From assembly GCA_947382625.1 (NCBI GenBank), contig CANDAG010000032.1, positions 1 to 41,769 of the forward strand: a stretch of DNA of 41,769 nucleotides, in the 5' to 3' direction. The DNA comes from an uncultured Lachnospiraceae bacterium (lineage in GTDB: Bacteria; Bacillota; Clostridia; Lachnospirales; Lachnospiraceae). A program made the position numbers and the translations under genes. This document shows, piece by piece, positions 24,449-33,700 of the stretch (positions are counted from its first letter, which is position 1; each line of letters starts with the position of its first letter). Under the pieces are notes generated by a model, which was not told the DNA's origin, did not search any database, and saw only the letters and a list, made by a program, of their open reading frames with translations.

Positions 24449-25756
24449 ATGGGAAACAGGTATAAAGTCAAAAAATTAGAAGATATCCGATCCATAACCG
24501 TGGAGGTACCGGGATCAAAAAGCATTACGAACCGGGCGTTGCTTTTAGCGGCGTTGTCCAGTCAGAGATGCAGACTGAAGGGAGTTTTGTTCAGTGACGA
24601 TTCCAGAGCCTTTCTGGAATGTCTGGTCAGACTGGGATTTGAGGTGGAGGAAAATGAGCAGATTAAGGAAGTGATCATACAGGGGACGGGGGGACGGATC
24701 CCCAACCCGAATGCAGCCATTAATGTGAGAAGTGCAGGGACAGCAGCAAGGTTCCTTACGGTGATGCTTGCCCTTGCCGGAGGGGAATATGAGCTTACGG
24801 CATCTCCCCAGATGTGCAGACGCCCTATGCAGCCGCTTTTAGATATTCTGAAAGCGGCTGGCGTTGTTTTTGTTTTTAGGGGAGAGGAGGATCATTTCCC
24901 CTTTTTTATGAAGTCGGATGCGCTTTCTTTGCAGGAGGTTTCTGTTGATACAAAGATCAGCAGCCAGTTTGCCAGTGCACTTTTAATGTCCGGAGTCATG
25001 TTAAAAGAAGGTTTAACGGTAAAAATGCTGGGACAGAGGGCCGAGGGAGCCTATATCAGGATGACTCTTGCCATGATGAGGCAGTTTGGCATTGTAACGG
25101 AAAGGGTTTCTGACCGGGAAGGTGGGGGATGGAGGATCCCTCATACAGATGCCTTTGGACTGAAAGAATATCAGGTGGAGCCGGATGTTTCCGGAGCCTG
25201 CTATTTTTATGCCATGGCGCCACTATTAAGAACGGAGGTTACAGTCAAAAATGTACATAATGATTCTTTGCAGGGAGATATTCGGTTTTTAGAAGCCCTG
25301 CAGCAAATGGGATGCGAACTTGAAGACAGGGAGGAAGGGATCCGGCTTTCAGGAAAGGGACTGGATGGGTATCCGGGATTAGAGCTTTCCATGAAGGACT
25401 TTTCGGATCAGACAATGACAATGGCGGCCTTATCGCCCTTTGCCAAGAGCCCTACCCTGATCCGGGAAGTGGGACATATACGATATCAGGAAACAGACAG
25501 AATGGCAGCCATATTGACAGAGCTTAAGAGAATGGGGATATCCTGTGAGGAGGCACCGGAAGAGGATGGTATCCGGATCTATCCCGGCAGCGTGCAGGAG
25601 ACAGAAGTGGAGACCTATGAGGACCACCGGATGGCCATGGCTTTTACCCTGATCGGTCTCAAAACAGGAAAAATTACCATTAAAGATCCTGGATGCTGCA
25701 GAAAAACATTTGAAAATTATTTTGAACTGATAGATGGATTGTATGTTCAGGCCTGA
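24449..25756 (+). CDS. aroA: 3-phosphoshikimate 1-carboxyvinyltransferase (EPSP synthase)
   Basis: Transfers the enolpyruvyl group from PEP to shikimate 3-phosphate, the sixth step to chorismate and the glyphosate target. The 435 residues are typical. Landmarks: VPGSKSITNRALLLAAL (about 19-35), NVRSAGTAARFLTVMLAL (about 90-107), DTKISSQFASALLMSG, YQETDRMAAI, and YEDHRMAMAF near the end. The phosphate and PEP sites all appear intact. The gene is apart from aroE-aroK-aroQ, which are 15 kb upstream, and has its own promoter. GGAG is about 9 nt before the ATG. It may extend into hflX by read-through. Confidence 0.95.
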   Translation: MGNRYKVKKLEDIRSITVEVPGSKSITNRALLLAALSSQRCRLKGVLFSDDSRAFLECLVRLGFEVEENEQIKEVIIQGTGGRIPNPNAAINVRSAGTAARFLTVMLALAGGEYELTASPQMCRRPMQPLLDILKAAGVVFVFRGEEDHFPFFMKSDALSLQEVSVDTKISSQFASALLMSGVMLKEGLTVKMLGQRAEGAYIRMTLAMMRQFGIVTERVSDREGGGWRIPHTDAFGLKEYQVEPDVSGACYFYAMAPLLRTEVTVKNVHNDSLQGDIRFLEALQQMGCELEDREEGIRLSGKGLDGYPGLELSMKDFSDQTMTMAALSPFAKSPTLIREVGHIRYQETDRMAAILTELKRMGISCEEAPEEDGIRIYPGSVQETEVETYEDHRMAMAFTLIGLKTGKITIKDPGCCRKTFENYFELIDGLYVQA

Positions 25757-25792
25757 CGCTCTTGAGGGAAACGGCCTGATCTTTTGATGTGC

Positions 25793-25817
25793 GTTTACAT
25801 AATTTAATTATGTAAAC
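25793..25817. other. Perfect AT-rich palindrome between aroA and hflX
   Basis: GTTTACATAAT, TTA, ATTATGTAAAC: 11-bp arms with a 3-nt loop. It lies 24-48 nt before the hflX start and 36 nt after aroA. It lacks a T run, so an operator or processing hairpin is as likely as a terminator. Confidence 0.6.
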
Positions 25818-25840
25818 TGATGCGCGAACGGGGGTAAAAT

Positions 25841-27139
25841 ATGGAAAATAAGACAGAAATGGAAACCTGGGAAACGGTTTTGCTGGTGGGAGCAGACGAT
25901 GGGACAGACAGTGCTAATTTTCAATATTCTATGGATGAGCTGGCCAGTCTTGCCAGGGCATGCTTCATGGAGCCGGTGGGTGTGATCACCCAGCGGATGG
26001 AGAGTATCAATAAAGGGCTTTATATTGGAACCGGTAAGGTGTCAGAGGTAAAGGAAGCAGCGGAGCATCTGGAGGTGGATGTGATCGTTTTTGACAATTC
26101 CTTAAGTCCTTCCCAGCTCAGGAATCTGCAGAAGGAGTTAAAAAGGCCCATATTAGACAGAACCTCGCTGATCCTGGATATTTTTGAGCGCAGGGCAAGG
26201 ACCAGAGAGGCCAAGCTTCAGGTGGAGTGTGCGAAATTGAAATACCTTTTGCCACGGCTTGTGGGAATGCATGAAGCCCTGACCAGACAGGGCGGAACCA
26301 GCGGCAGTATGAGCAGCCGCGGCGCGGGAGAGAAAAAGCTGGAGCTGGACAGAAGAAGGATCGAACAGAGGATCACGGAGCTTTCAAAGGAGTTAGAGGA
26401 GATTTCCTGTGAAAAACAGGTGCAGAGTAAGAGACGTAGGTCGGACGGTATTCCGCTGATCGCTATGATGGGATACACCAATGCAGGTAAATCTACTATC
26501 ATGAACGCCATGATAGATATCTACATGAAAAATGAAGAAAAGAAGGTGCTTGAAAAGGATATGCTTTTTGCCACCTTAGATACAACGGTCAGAAGGATCA
26601 ACACGGGAAATAACAGGGACTTTTTGCTCTCGGATACCGTGGGGTTCATCCACAAGCTGCCTCATGGTCTGGTGAAAGCCTTTCGTTCCACGCTTTCCGA
26701 GGTGTTAAATGCAGATTTACTTCTTCAGGTAGTGGATTACTCGGATGAAAATTTTAAGGAGCATATGCGTGTCGCAAAAGAAACTCTTGAAGAGCTGGGG
26801 GCAGGAGAAATTCCGGTCATAACTGTTTTTAACAAGGCAGATAAATGTGGAGAGGAAGAGAAGATTAAGTACCCTCAGATCATCGGCGATGACAAGATTT
26901 ATATTTCCGCAAAGGATGAAGAGTCACTGAAAGCCCTGACAGATATGGTATTAAATCATGTTTATGCGGATTTTCAGACGGCAGAGTTTTTGCTTCCTTA
27001 TGAAAAAGGGAATATTCTATCCTATTTTATGGAGCATTCTCATGTTCTGGAGAGAAAATATGAGGAGAAGGGCACAATACTCTGTGTAAAATGTCACAAA
27101 GCGGATAAGGAGAAATATGCGGAATTTCTGCGAAGCTGA
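25841..27139 (+). CDS. hflX: GTPase HflX
   Basis: Ribosome-associated GTPase that splits stalled 70S ribosomes after stress. 432 residues. The N-terminal HflX domain (about 12-190) contains the conserved LERRARTREAKLQVECAKL-type helix (here FERRARTREAKL) and GAGEKKLELDRRRIEQRI. The G domain has GYTNAGKST (G1, about 207-215), the switch ATLDTT, DTVGFIHKLPHGLVKAFRST (G3 region), NKADKC (G4) and a C-terminal extension. GGGGG lies about 6 nt before the ATG. It is followed 34 nt later by rluF, suggesting a small RNA/ribosome cluster. Confidence 0.95.
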   Translation: MENKTEMETWETVLLVGADDGTDSANFQYSMDELASLARACFMEPVGVITQRMESINKGLYIGTGKVSEVKEAAEHLEVDVIVFDNSLSPSQLRNLQKELKRPILDRTSLILDIFERRARTREAKLQVECAKLKYLLPRLVGMHEALTRQGGTSGSMSSRGAGEKKLELDRRRIEQRITELSKELEEISCEKQVQSKRRRSDGIPLIAMMGYTNAGKSTIMNAMIDIYMKNEEKKVLEKDMLFATLDTTVRRINTGNNRDFLLSDTVGFIHKLPHGLVKAFRSTLSEVLNADLLLQVVDYSDENFKEHMRVAKETLEELGAGEIPVITVFNKADKCGEEEKIKYPQIIGDDKIYISAKDEESLKALTDMVLNHVYADFQTAEFLLPYEKGNILSYFMEHSHVLERKYEEKGTILCVKCHKADKEKYAEFLRS

Positions 27140-27173
27140 ATACAACAGATAAAAATTTAAAGCAGGAGGAAAT

Positions 27174-27920
27174 ATGGAAAGAGAACGTTTGAATAAATAT
27201 CTTGCATCCTGCGGTCTGTGCTCCCGAAGGGAGGCAGACCGTCTGATCAGTGAAGGCAGGGTAACGGTAAACGGTGAAAAGGCGGAAGCCGGAATGCAGG
27301 TAAGCAGCAAAGACAGGATAGCCGTAAATGGAAAGCCTGTTCACGGAAAAGATGAAAAGGTGGTTTTAGCCTATTATAAGCCTATAGGGGTAACATGCAC
27401 GGAGAAAGACAGGTTTGCGGACAGGAAGATCACGGATATGGTGAAGTTTCCTGTCCGTGTAACCTATGCGGGGAGATTGGATAAGGATTCGGAAGGACTG
27501 ATACTGCTTACCAATGACGGGGATCTGATCCAGGCAATGATGAAGGGGAGCGCAGGTCATGAAAAGGAATATCTGGTAAAGGTAAACAGAGAGATCACCG
27601 AGGATTTTTTGCAGAAAATGCGTGCAGGGGTCTATCTTTCCGAGCTTGATATCACCACGAAACCATGTATAGTTGAAAAAAATGGAAAATTTCAGTTCAA
27701 AATAATACTGACTCAAGGAGTCAATAGGCAAATAAAACGCATGACTAAGGAGCTTGGATTTCACGTCATTGCCATTAAAAGGATCAGAGTGCTCAATATT
27801 ACCCTGAAAGGCTTGAAAAATGGGGAATATCGTCAGCTCACAAAAGAAGAGATACATGTGTTATACAATTTGTGTTTCGAAAAAACGAACAAAAACAAGT
27901 TGTATTTTAATATCAAATGA
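27174..27920 (+). CDS. rluF: Ribosomal RNA pseudouridine synthase, RluF-like
   Basis: Isomerises a specific uridine in 23S rRNA (E. coli RluF: position 2604). 248 residues: an N-terminal S4 RNA-binding domain (RLNKYLASCGLCSRREADRL, about 3-22, then INGEKA-like VTVNGEKAEAG), then the RsuA/RluB/E/F catalytic domain with AGRLDKDSEGLILLTNDGDL (about 100-119; catalytic Asp in RLDKDS), and VNRQIKRMTKELGF. The C-terminal third resembles RluF more than RluB. AGGAGG is about 6 nt before the ATG. The substrate position is inferred from the subgroup, not proven. Confidence 0.88.
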   Translation: MERERLNKYLASCGLCSRREADRLISEGRVTVNGEKAEAGMQVSSKDRIAVNGKPVHGKDEKVVLAYYKPIGVTCTEKDRFADRKITDMVKFPVRVTYAGRLDKDSEGLILLTNDGDLIQAMMKGSAGHEKEYLVKVNREITEDFLQKMRAGVYLSELDITTKPCIVEKNGKFQFKIILTQGVNRQIKRMTKELGFHVIAIKRIRVLNITLKGLKNGEYRQLTKEEIHVLYNLCFEKTNKNKLYFNIK

Positions 27921-27970
27921 ATGGAAAAATAAGTTAAATGCAGGAAAACTTGCAAAAGGAGGCTGCAAAA

Positions 27971-29935
27971 GTGGAAGATTATAAGAAAAGATGTGAAGAA
28001 TTAGTAAAAAAACTGAATGAGTCATCGGAAATTTACTACAATGGCGGAGAAGAGATCCTGTCAAACTATGAGTGGGACGCCATGTTTGATGAGCTATTGG
28101 CCATAGAGTCAGAGACCGGTTATATTCTTCCTGACAGTCCGACCCAGAACACCGGCTATGAGGAAAATAACGGGGAGAAGGAACCCCACGAGTTCCCGGC
28201 GCTTTCCCTTGCAAAGACAAAGCAGATATCGGAGCTGACAAAATGGGCGGAGGACAAAGAGGTCTGGCTTTCCTGGAAGCTGGATGGACTTACACTGGTC
28301 CTTACCTATGACGGCGGAAAGCTCAGTAAGATCCTTACCAGAGGGAACGGTACTATTGGCACAAACATTACTTATCTGAAGAACGCTATCAAAGGTTTTC
28401 CTCTGAAGATAAAGTATCAGGGCCATATGGTGGTGCGGGGGGAGGCGGTCATTTCCTATTCGGACTTTGCACTGATCAACGATATGGTGGAGGATGACGA
28501 TGAGAAATATGCCAATCCCCGGAATCTGGCTTCCGGCACCTTAAGCCTGGACGATCCGGATAAGGTGAAGGAGAGAAGAGTATGCTTTCATGCTTTTACT
28601 CTGGTTTACAGGGAGGACCCCTTAAGGTCATGGGGGGAGAGGATGGAATTCCTTCAAAAAGAAGGCTTTACCGTGGTTGACAGAGAGAAGGCGGATGCCG
28701 GGAGCCTTCCCGGAGCTGTTGAGAGATGGAGTAAAAGGGTTGAGAGCGGAGAGATGGATCTGCCTGTGGACGGTCTTGTGATCTGCTATGATGATACAGA
28801 ATATGCTGCCTCTGGCAGTGTCACCGGACATCATGCCGCCAAAGCGGGCTATGCCTTTAAATGGCAGGATGTATCTGCTTTGTCCGAGCTTTTGTATGTG
28901 GAGTGGTCCTGTGCGGCCTCCACGATCTCACCGGTGGCGGTGTTTGAACCTATCCAGCTGGAGGGAACCACCGTTTCGAGGGCATCCCTGTGTAATTTAA
29001 GCGAAATGGAGCGCCTTGGAATAGGTAAGGAATGTACCTTGGAAATTATCAAGGCAAACAAGATCATTCCCAAGTGTATTTCTGTGAAAAAGGCAAAAGG
29101 GGAGGTTGAGATTCCTGCCAAATGTCCGGTCTGCGGCGCTGATACCGAGATCCATACCAGCGAAAAAAGCAAAACCCGTACCCTTCATTGCTCTAATCCG
29201 GACTGTAGTGCAAAGCACGTAAAAAAGTTTACCCGTTTTGTGAGCAAAACGGGGATGGATATTGATGGTTTGTCGATCCAGACCATGCTCCGGTTTATGA
29301 ATGAAGGATTTATCAGCGATTTCGCAGATATTTACCGTCTTTCCAGATATGCGGATACCATCAGGGAAATGGAGGGCTTTGGGGATAAATCCTGTGAAAA
29401 TATGATGCGTGCCATTGAGAAGAGCCGGCAGGTAAATCCGGTTAATTTTATCTATGCCCTGTGTATTCCCATGATAGGCATCGACGCCGGAAAGAAGATC
29501 GTTGCGGAGTGCGGATTTGAAGGGTTTCTGGAACGTCTTGAAAGCAAGCAGGGGTTTGAGGATATTGACGGTATCGGGCCGGAAAAATCCGGCTCGGCTA
29601 TTTCCTGGTATGAAAATGACAGAAACAGGTCTTCCTTGAAAGAACTGCTGAAAGAGGTTACAATAGAAAAGGTGGATTTAAGGCCTGATGAGAAAGGAAA
29701 ATGCGCGGGACTTACCTTTGTGATCACAGGCGATGTTCATCACTACAAAAACCGGGACGAATTCAAGGCTTATGTGGAGTCGGCCGGCGGCAAGGTGACG
29801 GGAAGCGTCACCTCCAAAACAGATTATCTGGTGAATAATGATGCGGCGTCCGCTTCCTCTAAGAACCGGAAGGCGAAGGAGCTGGGGATCCCGATCCTCA
29901 CAGAGGACGAATTTGTAAGCCGGTTCGGTGCTTAG
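27971..29935 (+). CDS. NAD-dependent DNA ligase, divergent LigA type
   Basis: Seals nicks using NAD. From the GTG at 27971 it has 654 residues. Domains: Ia-like N-terminus with the TPDSPTQ-like PDSPTQNTG (about 54-62), adenylation domain with the active-site Lys103 in SWKLDG, an OB fold, a zinc finger (CPVCG, then CSNPDCS), a helix-hairpin-helix region (IEKSRQ ... DGIGPEKSG), and a C-terminal BRCT domain (from about 580). It is clearly less similar to housekeeping LigA than expected. GTG is chosen because AAAAGGAGG lies exactly 8 nt upstream. A canonical ligA may exist elsewhere; this could be a second copy. The gene follows rluF. Confidence 0.88.
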   Translation: MEDYKKRCEELVKKLNESSEIYYNGGEEILSNYEWDAMFDELLAIESETGYILPDSPTQNTGYEENNGEKEPHEFPALSLAKTKQISELTKWAEDKEVWLSWKLDGLTLVLTYDGGKLSKILTRGNGTIGTNITYLKNAIKGFPLKIKYQGHMVVRGEAVISYSDFALINDMVEDDDEKYANPRNLASGTLSLDDPDKVKERRVCFHAFTLVYREDPLRSWGERMEFLQKEGFTVVDREKADAGSLPGAVERWSKRVESGEMDLPVDGLVICYDDTEYAASGSVTGHHAAKAGYAFKWQDVSALSELLYVEWSCAASTISPVAVFEPIQLEGTTVSRASLCNLSEMERLGIGKECTLEIIKANKIIPKCISVKKAKGEVEIPAKCPVCGADTEIHTSEKSKTRTLHCSNPDCSAKHVKKFTRFVSKTGMDIDGLSIQTMLRFMNEGFISDFADIYRLSRYADTIREMEGFGDKSCENMMRAIEKSRQVNPVNFIYALCIPMIGIDAGKKIVAECGFEGFLERLESKQGFEDIDGIGPEKSGSAISWYENDRNRSSLKELLKEVTIEKVDLRPDEKGKCAGLTFVITGDVHHYKNRDEFKAYVESAGGKVTGSVTSKTDYLVNNDAASASSKNRKAKELGIPILTEDEFVSRFGA

Positions 29936-30017
29936 AAACCAGAGGCTTTGCAAGAACTGAATTGATTAAATGTTGATTTAACAACAAACGGAAATTATAG
30001 AAACGGAGCAAAAAATC

Positions 30018-30923
30018 ATGCCTATTAAAGTACAGAGAGATCTGCCTGCAAGAGAGATACTTGAAAATGAAAATATATTTGTGATGGACGAATACAGGGC
30101 CATGCATCAGGATATCCGCCCGTTGCAGATCTGTATCCTGAATCTGATGCCGGTAAAGCAGGATACAGAGCTTCAGCTTGCCCGTGTGCTGTCCAACACC
30201 CCTCTTCAGATCGACGTTTCCTTCATGAAAATGAACAGCCATTTTTCACTGAATACGCCGATCCAGCATTTAAACAGGTTCTATAATACCTTTGATGAAC
30301 TGAAAAACAGAAAGTTTGACGGACTGATCATCACGGGAGCGCCGGTAGAGCAGATTCCTTTTGAGGAAGTGGATTACTGGCAGGAGTTATGCGAGATCAT
30401 GGAGTGGACAAAGGGCAATGTGACCTCTACCCTGCATATTTGCTGGGGAGCACAGGCGGGACTTTATTATCATTTTGGAATCGATAAATTACTGTTGCCC
30501 GAAAAGCTCTTCGGTGTTTACCGGCATAAGGTTATGAACCGGAAGGTTCCCCTGGTGAGAGGCTTTGACGACTATTTTATGATACCTCACAGCAGGCATA
30601 CGGCAGTAAGCTCTGAGGCGATCTATAGCTGTAAGGAGCTTACAGTACTGGCGGATTCGGAAGAAGCCGGAGTGTTTCTCTGCATGACGGAGGGCGGCCG
30701 GCAGATTTTTGTTACCGGACACCCTGAATATGACAGATATACGCTCCATAATGAGTATTTACGGGATAAAAATAAAGGACTTCCTATCCAGATCCCCAAA
30801 AACTATTATCCAGAGGACGATGATACGAAAAGACCGGATCTGCAGTGGCGTTCACACAGTAATAATCTGTATTCTAACTGGCTCAATTATTATGTATACC
30901 AGGTGACTCCGTACGAAAATTAA
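30018..30923 (+). CDS. metA: Homoserine O-acetyltransferase (MetA/HTS family)
   Basis: Acylates homoserine in the first committed step of methionine synthesis. The 301-residue protein is the glutamine-amidotransferase-like fold: nucleophile Cys142 in HICWGAQAG, catalytic His235 and Glu237 in GHPEYD, and Lys47 in LMPVKQDTE. Residue 111 is Glu (GAPVEQIPF), the residue that in studied members marks acetyl-CoA use; E. coli MetA has Gly and uses succinyl-CoA. So acetyl transfer is the better call despite the MetA name. CGGAG is about 9 nt upstream. No SAM riboswitch fits into the 82-nt gap before it. A hairpin follows. Confidence 0.93.
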   Translation: MPIKVQRDLPAREILENENIFVMDEYRAMHQDIRPLQICILNLMPVKQDTELQLARVLSNTPLQIDVSFMKMNSHFSLNTPIQHLNRFYNTFDELKNRKFDGLIITGAPVEQIPFEEVDYWQELCEIMEWTKGNVTSTLHICWGAQAGLYYHFGIDKLLLPEKLFGVYRHKVMNRKVPLVRGFDDYFMIPHSRHTAVSSEAIYSCKELTVLADSEEAGVFLCMTEGGRQIFVTGHPEYDRYTLHNEYLRDKNKGLPIQIPKNYYPEDDDTKRPDLQWRSHSNNLYSNWLNYYVYQVTPYEN

Positions 30924-30937
30924 TTTGTGATTTAATA

Positions 30938-30983
30938 TATTGAGGGATATAAGAAGGTGTTGCTTTTCTTATATCCCTCAATA
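30938..30983. terminator. Bidirectional terminator between metA and the ABC-F gene
   Basis: A perfect 18-bp stem (30938-30955 with 30966-30983) and a 10-nt loop in the gap between two converging genes. There is no long T run on either side, but the stem contains AAGAA / TTCTT at the loop end. Confidence 0.7.
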
Positions 30984-30994
30984 AGTTTACATTT

Positions 30995-32908
30995 CTAGTT
31001 GGCATAGGTTTCCCACTGCTCATACCAATCAAGGAGCTGGGCATTTAACTCCTGCTGCTTAGCGGCAAGCTCCTGGAGCCTGACAGAGTTGGTGGCGATT
31101 TCGGGCCGGGCCATAGATTCTTCTATTTCAGCCAGCTCCAGCTCTAACTTTTCGATGGCAGCTTCGCATTTTTTCATGGCATTTTCTTTTTTGCGTTCCT
31201 GTGCCTGCTGTTCCTTTTGGGCTTTCCAGTCCAGCTTGCTTTCGGAGACAGCCTCCTGCCTGCGAGTGGCAGCATCACGATCTGTATCAGCGTCTTTAGA
31301 TAATTCCTGCTTTTTTTCCATATAGTAGTCATAGTTGCCCAGATAGCTGTTAAGCCTTCCGCTCCTTAAATCCAAAATCCTGTCAGCGGTACGGTTTATA
31401 AAATAACGGTCATGAGAGACATAAAGCACAGTGCCCTCATAAGCATTTAGGGCATCCTCCAGAATTTCCTTGGAGGTGATATCCAAATGGTTGGTAGGCT
31501 CGTCTAATATCAGAAAATTGGATTCGGAAAGCATGAGCTTGGCAAGGGACACCCTTCCCCGTTCTCCACCGCTTAAATCCCCTACTCTTTTGTAGACATC
31601 GTCTCCTGTGAAAAGGAAAGCGGCAAGAGTATTACGGATCTCCGTATTATTTAAATAAGGATAAGCGTCTGATATTTCATCAAAAAGGCTTTTTTCCATG
31701 TGAAGTACATGATGCTCCTGGTCATAATACCCGATATGTACATTGGTGCCGAGGGTGATCGTTCCCTCATCAGCATCCAAAAGGCCATTGATGATCTTTA
31801 AAATGGTAGTCTTGCCGGTGCCGTTATCGCCGATAATGGCCACATGCTCCCCGCGCTTGATATCCATGGAAAGTCCGGAAAAAAGCAGATGCGGGGCAAA
31901 GGACTTGGTAAGCCCCTCAATATGCAGGACATCGTTGCCGCTGGTACACCTTGGAGTTAGGGTCATGTGAATGTCTGTGGCGGCCTGGGAAGGCTTTTCT
32001 AATAACTCCATTTTGGTCAGCTGCTTTTCACGGCTCTGGGCTCTTTTGAAAAATTTTTCACGGTTATAGGATCTGAGGCGCTCGATCACCGCCTCCTGAT
32101 GCTTGATCTCATTTTGCTGCTTTAAATAAGCGTTTAAGGCGATGGTGCGCATCTGTTCCTTTTTGACTGCATAATCAGAGTAATTTCCGCTAAAGACAGT
32201 TGCCTTTGTCTGATCGATCTCAACGATCTTGCCGGTGATCTTGTCAAGAAAGTACCGGTCATGGGATACGATCAGTACAGCGCCCTTGTAGTTTAAAAGA
32301 TAAGTTTCCAGCCATGCAATGGAATTTAAGTCCAGGTGGTTGGTAGGCTCATCCAAAATAATTAAATCAGGTTTTAACAGCAAAAGACGTCCCAGGGCAA
32401 CCCGGGTTTTCTGTCCACCGGAGAGGATAGAGATCTGTTTGGAGAAATCTTCCTCCTCAAAGCCAAGGCCTTTAAGAACGCCGGTGATCTCGCTTTTGTA
32501 GGAATATCCGCCGGAGATCTCGAAGGAATGGGTCAGGCGGGAATAGGTCTCCATAAGGCTTTCAAGCTCAGAGTCCTTAGCCTGTTTCATGGAAAGCTCC
32601 ATCTGACGGATTTTTTCTTCCATAAGGATTAAATCCTCTTTTGCGGATAAAAGCTCTTCGTAGAGGGTTTTTGTACTGTCCACGTCCTGATTCTGTGCGA
32701 GATACCCAAGGGTTTTTCCTTTGGAAAGGGATACTACTCCGCTGTCAGGTGTAAGCTCTCCTACCAGAATACGGAGCAGGGTGGTTTTTCCGGCACCGTT
32801 GATCCCCACAATGGCGGCTTTTTCATAATCCTCAATATGAAAGGAAACATTGCTTAATATAGATACTTCGTTAAATGCTTTTGATATATTCTGACATGAC
32901 AAAATCAT
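30995..32908 (-). CDS. ABC-F family ATPase (YdiF-like)
   Basis: Soluble protein with two ABC domains and no membrane part, of the kind that acts on ribosomes (translation factors or antibiotic-protection proteins). 637 residues. Domain 1 Walker A is GINGAGKTT (about 35-43), signature LSGGQKTRVALG, Walker B IILDEPTNHLD. Domain 2 repeats GDNGTGKTT, LSGGERGRVSLA and ILDEPTNHLD. A charged linker of about 70 residues (PtIM; LKQQNEIKHQEAV ... KRAQSREK) joins them, and a C-terminal coiled coil (about 560-637) follows. It groups by look with YdiF-type housekeeping members. AAGGATGG precedes the start. Divergent from rex. Confidence 0.92.
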   Translation of the reverse strand: MILSCQNISKAFNEVSILSNVSFHIEDYEKAAIVGINGAGKTTLLRILVGELTPDSGVVSLSKGKTLGYLAQNQDVDSTKTLYEELLSAKEDLILMEEKIRQMELSMKQAKDSELESLMETYSRLTHSFEISGGYSYKSEITGVLKGLGFEEEDFSKQISILSGGQKTRVALGRLLLLKPDLIILDEPTNHLDLNSIAWLETYLLNYKGAVLIVSHDRYFLDKITGKIVEIDQTKATVFSGNYSDYAVKKEQMRTIALNAYLKQQNEIKHQEAVIERLRSYNREKFFKRAQSREKQLTKMELLEKPSQAATDIHMTLTPRCTSGNDVLHIEGLTKSFAPHLLFSGLSMDIKRGEHVAIIGDNGTGKTTILKIINGLLDADEGTITLGTNVHIGYYDQEHHVLHMEKSLFDEISDAYPYLNNTEIRNTLAAFLFTGDDVYKRVGDLSGGERGRVSLAKLMLSESNFLILDEPTNHLDITSKEILEDALNAYEGTVLYVSHDRYFINRTADRILDLRSGRLNSYLGNYDYYMEKKQELSKDADTDRDAATRRQEAVSESKLDWKAQKEQQAQERKKENAMKKCEAAIEKLELELAEIEESMARPEIATNSVRLQELAAKQQELNAQLLDWYEQWETYAN

Positions 32909-32946
32909 AGGTAATCCATCCTTATCTGTTAATTGGCAACACTAAC

Positions 32947-33008
32947 AGTTTACCGTTCATAAAAGGGAATGTCAATGAATTGACATTATTTTACCCGTGT
33001 TATATATT
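32947..33008. promoter_or_regulatory. Divergent promoters of the ABC-F gene and rex with overlapping -35 palindrome
   Basis: For rex: TTGACA (32980-32985), 17 bp, TATATT (33003-33008). For the ABC-F gene on the minus strand: TTGACA (32975-32970), 17 bp, TAAACT (32952-32947). The two -35 boxes lie in the arms of one palindrome, AATGTCAAT-GA-ATTGACATT (32968-32987). Another inverted repeat, CTGTTA-11-TAACAG (32926-32948), covers the end of the ABC-F -10. Confidence 0.75.
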
Positions 33009-33042
33009 ATATCTGATAAAGTTTTTTGCGGGAGGCAGACCA

Positions 33043-33681
33043 GTGGATAACAAGGAAATCTCACAGGCTGTGATAGGACGGCTGCCAAGATATTTCAGAT
33101 ATCTGGGAGAGCTTAAGGATGAAGGGATTGAAAGGATATCCTCTCAGGAATTGAGTGATATCATGAAGGTAACGGCCTCTCAGATACGCCAGGATTTTAA
33201 CAATTTCGGAGGATTTGGCCAACAGGGCTATGGATATAAGGTGGAATATCTTTATGAGGAGATCGGCAAGATCTTAGGCCTTAACAAATCCCATAACCTT
33301 ATCATAATCGGAGCGGGAAATCTGGGCCAGGCGCTGGCTAATTATATGAACTTTGAGAGAAGAGGATTTCTTTTTAAGGGGATTTTTGACAATGATCCGG
33401 CCCTTTACGGGAGGAAGATCAGGAGTCTGGAAATACAGCCTATGGAGGAAATGGAAACCTTTGTCAGGGTAAATGAAATAGATATAGCAGTGCTTACCAT
33501 TCCCAAGACGGAAGCAGTAGGTGTGGCGGAAAGGCTGGTACAGGCCGGGATCAGGGGAATATGGAATTTTGCCCATGTGGATCTTAATGTTCCTAAGGAT
33601 ATCCAGGTTGAGAACGTACATCTTTCAGACAGTCTGATGAAGCTCACCTATAATATCAGCAGATTCGAAAACGGCGATTAA
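33043..33681 (+). CDS. rex: Redox-sensing transcriptional repressor Rex
   Basis: Dimeric repressor that senses the NADH/NAD ratio and controls fermentation and respiration genes. From the GTG at 33043 the protein has 212 residues. N-terminal winged helix: AVIGRLPRYFRYLGEL (about 8-23) and TASQIRQDFNNFGGFGQQGYGY (in two parts). C-terminal Rossmann fold with GAGNLGQALANY (about 92-103). GTG is preferred since GGGAGG lies 7 nt upstream; the longer frame adds a hydrophobic stretch that belongs to the promoter region. It probably forms an operon with the coiled-coil gene 19 nt downstream. A true Rex box was not found. Confidence 0.95.
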   Translation: MDNKEISQAVIGRLPRYFRYLGELKDEGIERISSQELSDIMKVTASQIRQDFNNFGGFGQQGYGYKVEYLYEEIGKILGLNKSHNLIIIGAGNLGQALANYMNFERRGFLFKGIFDNDPALYGRKIRSLEIQPMEEMETFVRVNEIDIAVLTIPKTEAVGVAERLVQAGIRGIWNFAHVDLNVPKDIQVENVHLSDSLMKLTYNISRFENGD

Positions 33682-33700
33682 TTTTTACGGAGGAAAGCGT

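Noticed and set aside
29936-30017. SAM riboswitch or promoter before metA
   Set aside because: The 82-nt gap is too short for a SAM riboswitch, and the best promoter match (29973-30001) would start inside the ribosome site.
32926-32948. CTGTTA-11-TAACAG as a Rex box
   Set aside because: Clostridial Rex sites are TTGTTAA-4-TTAACAA; here spacing and flanks do not fit.
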